The notes under the pieces were generated by a model. The model worked only from the letters and a program-made list of their open reading frames with translations, made no database searches and was not told where the DNA came from. Shown here piece by piece: positions 59,137 to 64,000 of a DNA stretch of 64,000 nucleotides; the stretch's first letter is position 1; each line of letters opens with the position of its first letter. This DNA comes from Atrichornis clamosus (taxonomy: Eukaryota > Chordata > Aves > Passeriformes > Menuridae), in NCBI GenBank assembly GCA_013400975.1, contig WBMZ01011547.1, forward strand, positions 62,001-126,000, read 5' to 3'. The position numbers and the translations under genes were made by a program.

Positions 59137-62100
59137 GAAAATGCTGTGGGAGATTTTCACTTAGTGTTGGGAGAAGATGGTAGAAGATTTACTTCAGGTT
59201 GTTGCTGCCTGGAGAACACCACTCCTTACCTTATATCTTTGCATATGCTGGTCCTGGCTAGCAGTGGCGTTTACTTCCTTAGTGCCCAGATGCTTTAAGA
59301 TCCCAACTGGATGTTACCTGTGTGAGAATAATGGAAACTTTAGGGTCCTAAAAGAAGACGCTTCTCCTCAGCAGGGCAAGGGGAGGATGACAATTAGCCA
59401 GAGCCTGTCTATAGCCTAATTGTTAGTCTTTCTGCTCCCTCCTAAGTATTGAGGTCAAGATTAATGCTCTACTTTGTCCACTTTCCCACCTTTCATCCAG
59501 TGGGACAGTAACCCATAATGTACCTGATGTGTGATGCATGAGACAGGATCAGCTGGACAGTTTTTGTCAGAGGAAGAAGAGAAGAAGTTTGCTGAGTGTA
59601 TGCTCATGGGTGGAACACAGTTGTTGCAGATGATGAATATTTTGGTCAAACATGAGATCTTATTTAAGTGATTCATGCTGGTCCCTTGGGCAAATTTGTC
59701 TACCAGTCTGGTTACAGCCTGGCCTCTGAGCTAAACTGTGTTGTGCACATCTATCTGACAGTGCTGCCAGCTAGCCCTTGCACAGATACTGCCTGTGTGC
59801 CTGCTGAGTCCTCCCAGCTAGTCTGGTGAATTTGGAGTGTTTGTGTATATAATCAGGTAACAGGAAGAGCCTGGGTATCTTAGTCACCAAAGCAGGAGCA
59901 TTACAGGGAGCTGTGCACCTCCCTGTGTGTTTTTTCAGCTGAGGTCTCAGTAACCTTGAGCGGAACAGCTCAAATGCGCTTAAGCCCTCCTCAGGTTTTA
60001 GAGGGGGTGAGAGCGGGGAACAACTGTTGTTTAAGCACTCAGGAATGTCCTATTGTTCCCCTTAAGACAGCCTGTACCTACCTTACAAAATGCATAAGGG
60101 AATTGGGAATCTTGTAATTACAGCTGGAAAAAAACCCCTCTGTAGTACATGAAGTGATTTTTCCAGCTGGGAAAAGCTTAGTTGGGGCCCAAGCACACGT
60201 AACAGGAGAGCTTCCTCCTATTGTTTGGGAAACTGAAAGAAACACAAAGCAGAAGGAGATCAAACAGTTCCATCTAAAATAGGTGGTGAACCAGCTGGGG
60301 AAAAAATACAAACTCCTGTGAACCTTCCCTCTAAACCTGAATAGAACCAGGGCTTTTATTTGGGTTTCAGAAAAGTTCTGTCTCTGTCACCTCCTGCTTG
60401 GCCCTTTCTCTGCAGCACAGAGGACAGTGCCAACACTCCCTGCATGACAGTTGAAGGCCAGGTTCTCTGCTGCCTAAATTGATGTATTTCCAATGAAGGG
60501 CCAAGCCCCATAGCTCCTAACAGAAGTTCTAACTCCCTAGAAATTAGTCTTCTAGAATGGACAACAACTGCTGTCATGGATATGCTGTATAATGAGATGC
60601 CAAATGGGCAATTTTTTACCTGGCTGTAACTGGCCATCCTCAGAGACCTTTATACACTGATTTTTTCAGGCTGCTTTTTGTAGGTGATGAATGGCCTTTT
60701 CTTTTACCAACTTTCTTCTCCCATATATCTACATAAAACCCTTGCCTCTACTCATGCCCCTTATCACCCTCCATTAAGGAAATTAATATTCTTTACTCCT
60801 GCATTCTAGCTCTTATTCCTCAGCCCTATCTGTATTTGATCTTGCTGGTTTTACCCCAAACCCAGCAATAGCAATGTACTGACCCTGTCCTTTTCACTGG
60901 TGCCTGGAAAAGTTGGACACCTTGTTCATATGGTATTTGGGATATGCAGTTGCCCTCAGAGTCCTATGAAGTAAAAAGTTAAGAGTTAGTGGATCAATGA
61001 CAGACCAGCAAATGCTGCTGGAGAGAAGGACAGTGTGTTCCTCCAGCAGTACCAGAATGGTAAAGCAATAAATCTCACTCACCTGCAGCTCTTGGCAAAG
61101 CAAACCTTGAAGCCCTGGTAGTCTCAGCATTTAAAGCCACTATCTTTGTTATAATTTATGAAACATGTTTGTCCTGGCTCCTGGTCCTGTTTGTACATGC
61201 AGGCATGTGGAGGTGGCTGGCTTTTACTTACCCAGGCTTCCTTGGGCTCCGGGTCTTGCAGTGGAACAGACTGGAGCCTGGTGCCCTGTATTAACATACA
61301 GCTCTGAAGGAAGGAGAGGTCTGTTGCTTTTGACACCCAGTCCCACTTGAGTCATTTGGGCAATTAGAGAAAGTCTCTTTGTTTTTGTTTTTGTAACTAG
61401 GTCAAAGCAAATCCCCTTTCATGCTCCTACTCTGTGTATGATGAATGATCTGCTCCAGGGTGGTTGTTTTGTTTTTCTTTTCTTTTTTTTTTTGCTAACA
61501 TCCACAAAAGAATTCTCATAGTAGAGTCAGGACTTGGTTCTTCTAGCAGGAGACAGGGGGGCCTGCCAAGGTAAACATACTGGCACAAGACTCAGTGGTT
61601 TGTCATAGATTGTTCTAAACAGGTTTGGGTTTTATTTCATTTTATTTTTCCTGCTAGTACATTTGCTCCTGCAAAGCAATGTCTGTTTTGTGCAAAGGGC
61701 CAGAGCAGACTGATGACTGACTCCATCACAGGGTTATGAACTTAGACACCACGCAGTCCTCTGATTTCCAGGGCAGGATCTAATGTGGGAAGCTTTGAGC
61801 TATCCCCCTCCTGACATTCCTAGCATAGATATACCCACCTGGGTTTCTGTGGGACCTGTAGCTTTAATGCAGATGCATGAGCTAACCTCAAATACAGTAA
61901 TTTTCATGGTAAAGATGATAGTTTCAGTTTGAAGTCACCAAAAGCTTGTTGCTATATAACACCTACTTTAGGTGGCGTGGTTAGAAGTTAGGAAGGACAG
62001 TGCAGTTCTAACCTTACAAAACCCCATCTTCAATATTGTATAGCAGAGATTGAAAAGGGCCTGAGAACCTCAGACCCAGGCCTGAACACTGCTCTTCACA

Positions 62101-64000
62101 TGGGAAATTAATACAAAGGTATTATCAACCCTCTGCTCAGGGTGGAGAAACAGCCAAAGAACTAAAGAACAACCATTCGACCGTTCCATTGTAAAAGAAT
62201 TAAAAGCTGAACAAAACATAAAAATGTATAACATTTAGAGAAAAAAACAAAATAGCAGTTGACAAAATAAAGATTCTGCACCACATCAGTCAGGACTTTG
62301 AGTTGAAAATTTTTCATATCAAAGATTTGAAGTAAATAGCTATTAGCTATTTCTTTTCTGTAACTAACTTTCAAATATTGCCTTTAAAAAATTTCCACAC
62401 TACAGTTTGTCTTTCTTAAACAGAAGCTATTTTAAAGAAATGTTTAGAAAATGTTCCAAAACATTTCTCTCATAAATCCGGGAGACCTGAGCTAACTAAG
62501 TCATTTCAATCAAACAGGATGTGTTATACACATTTCAATCATAAGTAATAAATAACAAACAAAAAATTAAGCTGGAGACAGCCCCCAGCAGCTATCTTAG
62601 TGTTGCTCTTCAAAACACTTCATTTCCTACTTACTACTTCAGGCCAGAAATTTTAACTTCCCTGTGACATTCGACCACAAGTCTATCACCTGGCTTCCAG
62701 CCAGGCAGAAAATACTGGTTGCTCTGAACAAAATCATGTTTGTGTCCACCCATTACAATGTGACTCCATGCCAAGTGCTGCATCTTGTGGCTCTCTCTTT
62801 CTTTGCATGCTGCCACAAATATTTGGACAGCATCTGTTATGGAATTTCAGACTGGAGGGGGGAAGCTGCTTTGGGTATAGCTTGGATACATATGCACAGC
62901 ATATTAATGTTAAAGACACAGCCGTGCATTCAGACCACTGTCAACTTCAATTGTATTTTTTCTTTGTTAAGACCAGATATTATGTCTTCAGAGCTGAGAA
63001 AAACTGAGAGGAACTCCATGATTGTTCTGGGACAAAATACAAAGAATGAAAACCTGTGGCCTTTCTGATAACCTGAATCAAATGGAACAAGGTAAAGTAA
63101 GTAAAGCAGCATGTATTTCTTTGTGGGTTGGGGTTTTTCACATCTTCACAATGCAAGAATGAGGCAGTCTTCTTCCTTCATCCAGACACAGTCCAGCATG
63201 CAAAGACAGCAACAGGTCTAATTTTTGAAGTTCAAATTATATGGATTTACACCTACTGAGGACTAGCCCATATATCTTAATTTTAGTAGTCACCCAGCTT
63301 TTACTTTGTTGTTTTTATTTTAACCCACAATTTAAAGCCGACTGTAGTCATACAGGCTACATCACACAGCCTTTTCACCAAAAAAAACCCAAAACAACAA
63401 AAAGCCAGCTGTAAATTAATTTATCTGCAGTCAGTGAAAAGACTTCTAAATAATAAGTCAGCCAGATGTCTTGGGAAAGAAACAATCTGTCCATAATAAA
63501 GACCAAAAGAAAACCAATCTCAGCTTCATCTTTCACCTTCTCAACTCAGCCCACTGCCTAAATGCAGAGAAACTCTCTGTAATCTCACATTCACTGCATG
63601 TTTCTGTTTCAGAAAGTCAAGGTGAGAACATCCAAGGACACAAAACCAAGAATCCCAGGGTTACTCTGTGCAATCTACATCCTGCAGTTGTCAACAGAGC
63701 AGCTCCAATTTGAGCGTTGGAAGGGAAAGAGGGAAGGGGGATGTCGAGATGGGTCTGTGGGCAGATACATGCTCAGCTATGTATGGCTTCGCTCCTGAAC
63801 TTGAAGTGTACGTAAAAAAGTCAAGCCATGGATGAAAATTCCTGTTGGCATCTTGGCAACACAACCAACAGAGACATTTAAGATTTGGAAATTCTTCCTC
63901 CACTCTGGGTTAGGAACAGAATTACCTGAAACACTGAAGCTTTTAAACTATCGTTGTTTTCTGGTGACTTTCTCCAGCTGAAGTACATGTTAGCTTTAGG
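59137..64000. other. 3' UTR and/or intergenic sequence
   Basis: Downstream of the plus-strand stop codon. AATAAA hexamers on the plus strand at 61067-61072 and 62266-62271, and another near 62549, are possible poly-A signals. None can be assigned without transcripts. T-rich tract at 61468-61495. I see no recognisable coding exon of a neighbouring gene up to the right edge. Confidence 0.5.

Noticed and set aside
62634..62816. 60-codon minus-strand frame (…HKHDFVQSNQYFLPGWKPGD…) with fairly protein-like composition, overlapping a 134-codon plus-strand frame
   Set aside because: I could not assign it to a family or find a convincing upstream acceptor and partner exons. A protein search would decide; kept out for lack of support.
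12980..64000. Search for CYP2C, PDLIM1 or TBC1D12 exons expected near HELLS
   Set aside because: None of their hallmark motifs (for example the P450 haem-binding Cys loop or the PDZ start of PDLIM1) was visible in the open frames, so none is annotated.

Overview
This window is vertebrate nuclear DNA, almost certainly from a bird. Genes are split into short exons with GT-AG introns, two CpG islands sit at gene starts, and the recognisable repeats are CR1 LINE fragments with the ATTCTRTG-type 3' tail typical of avian genomes. There are no operons, CRISPR arrays or other prokaryotic features.

Left part (1-12,770, minus strand): the 5' two thirds of HELLS (LSH/SMARCA6), an SNF2-family chromatin remodeller needed for DNA methylation and heterochromatin. 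I resolved 14 consecutive coding exons with matching phases. They give 543 complete codons, from a start codon in a CpG island (12,577) to the left edge, where the gene runs off before its C-terminal helicase lobe. Its promoter carries one perfect and one near-perfect TCTCGCGAGA motif and a YY1-type motif. A CR1 fragment begins just upstream of the island.

Middle (about 12,980-34,080): roughly 21 kb of intergenic sequence in which I find no credible exon, only minor repeats and chance open frames.

Right part (34,100-59,136, plus strand): a gene with no experimentally known function that I rebuilt exon by exon. A TATA-containing CpG-island promoter leads to a short first exon, then an 851-nt exon, a leucine-zipper exon, two further exons, a 27-nt candidate microexon and a basic C-terminal exon. 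All phases agree and give 516 codons. Its architecture (SEDSGVE motif, GxGLxYLEH coiled coil, W-containing basic C-terminus) resembles human C8orf58 (DUF4657) as I remember it. C8orf58 lies beside PDLIM2/SORBS3 on human 8p21, while HELLS lies near PDLIM1/SORBS1 on 10q23. The gene may therefore be the whole-genome-duplication partner of C8orf58, kept in birds. It also carries two phosphodegron-like DSG motifs.

Right end (59,137-64,000): 3' UTR and/or intergenic DNA with several AATAAA signals and no recognised gene. The two genes are transcribed divergently about 22 kb apart; nothing in the sequence shows that they work together.
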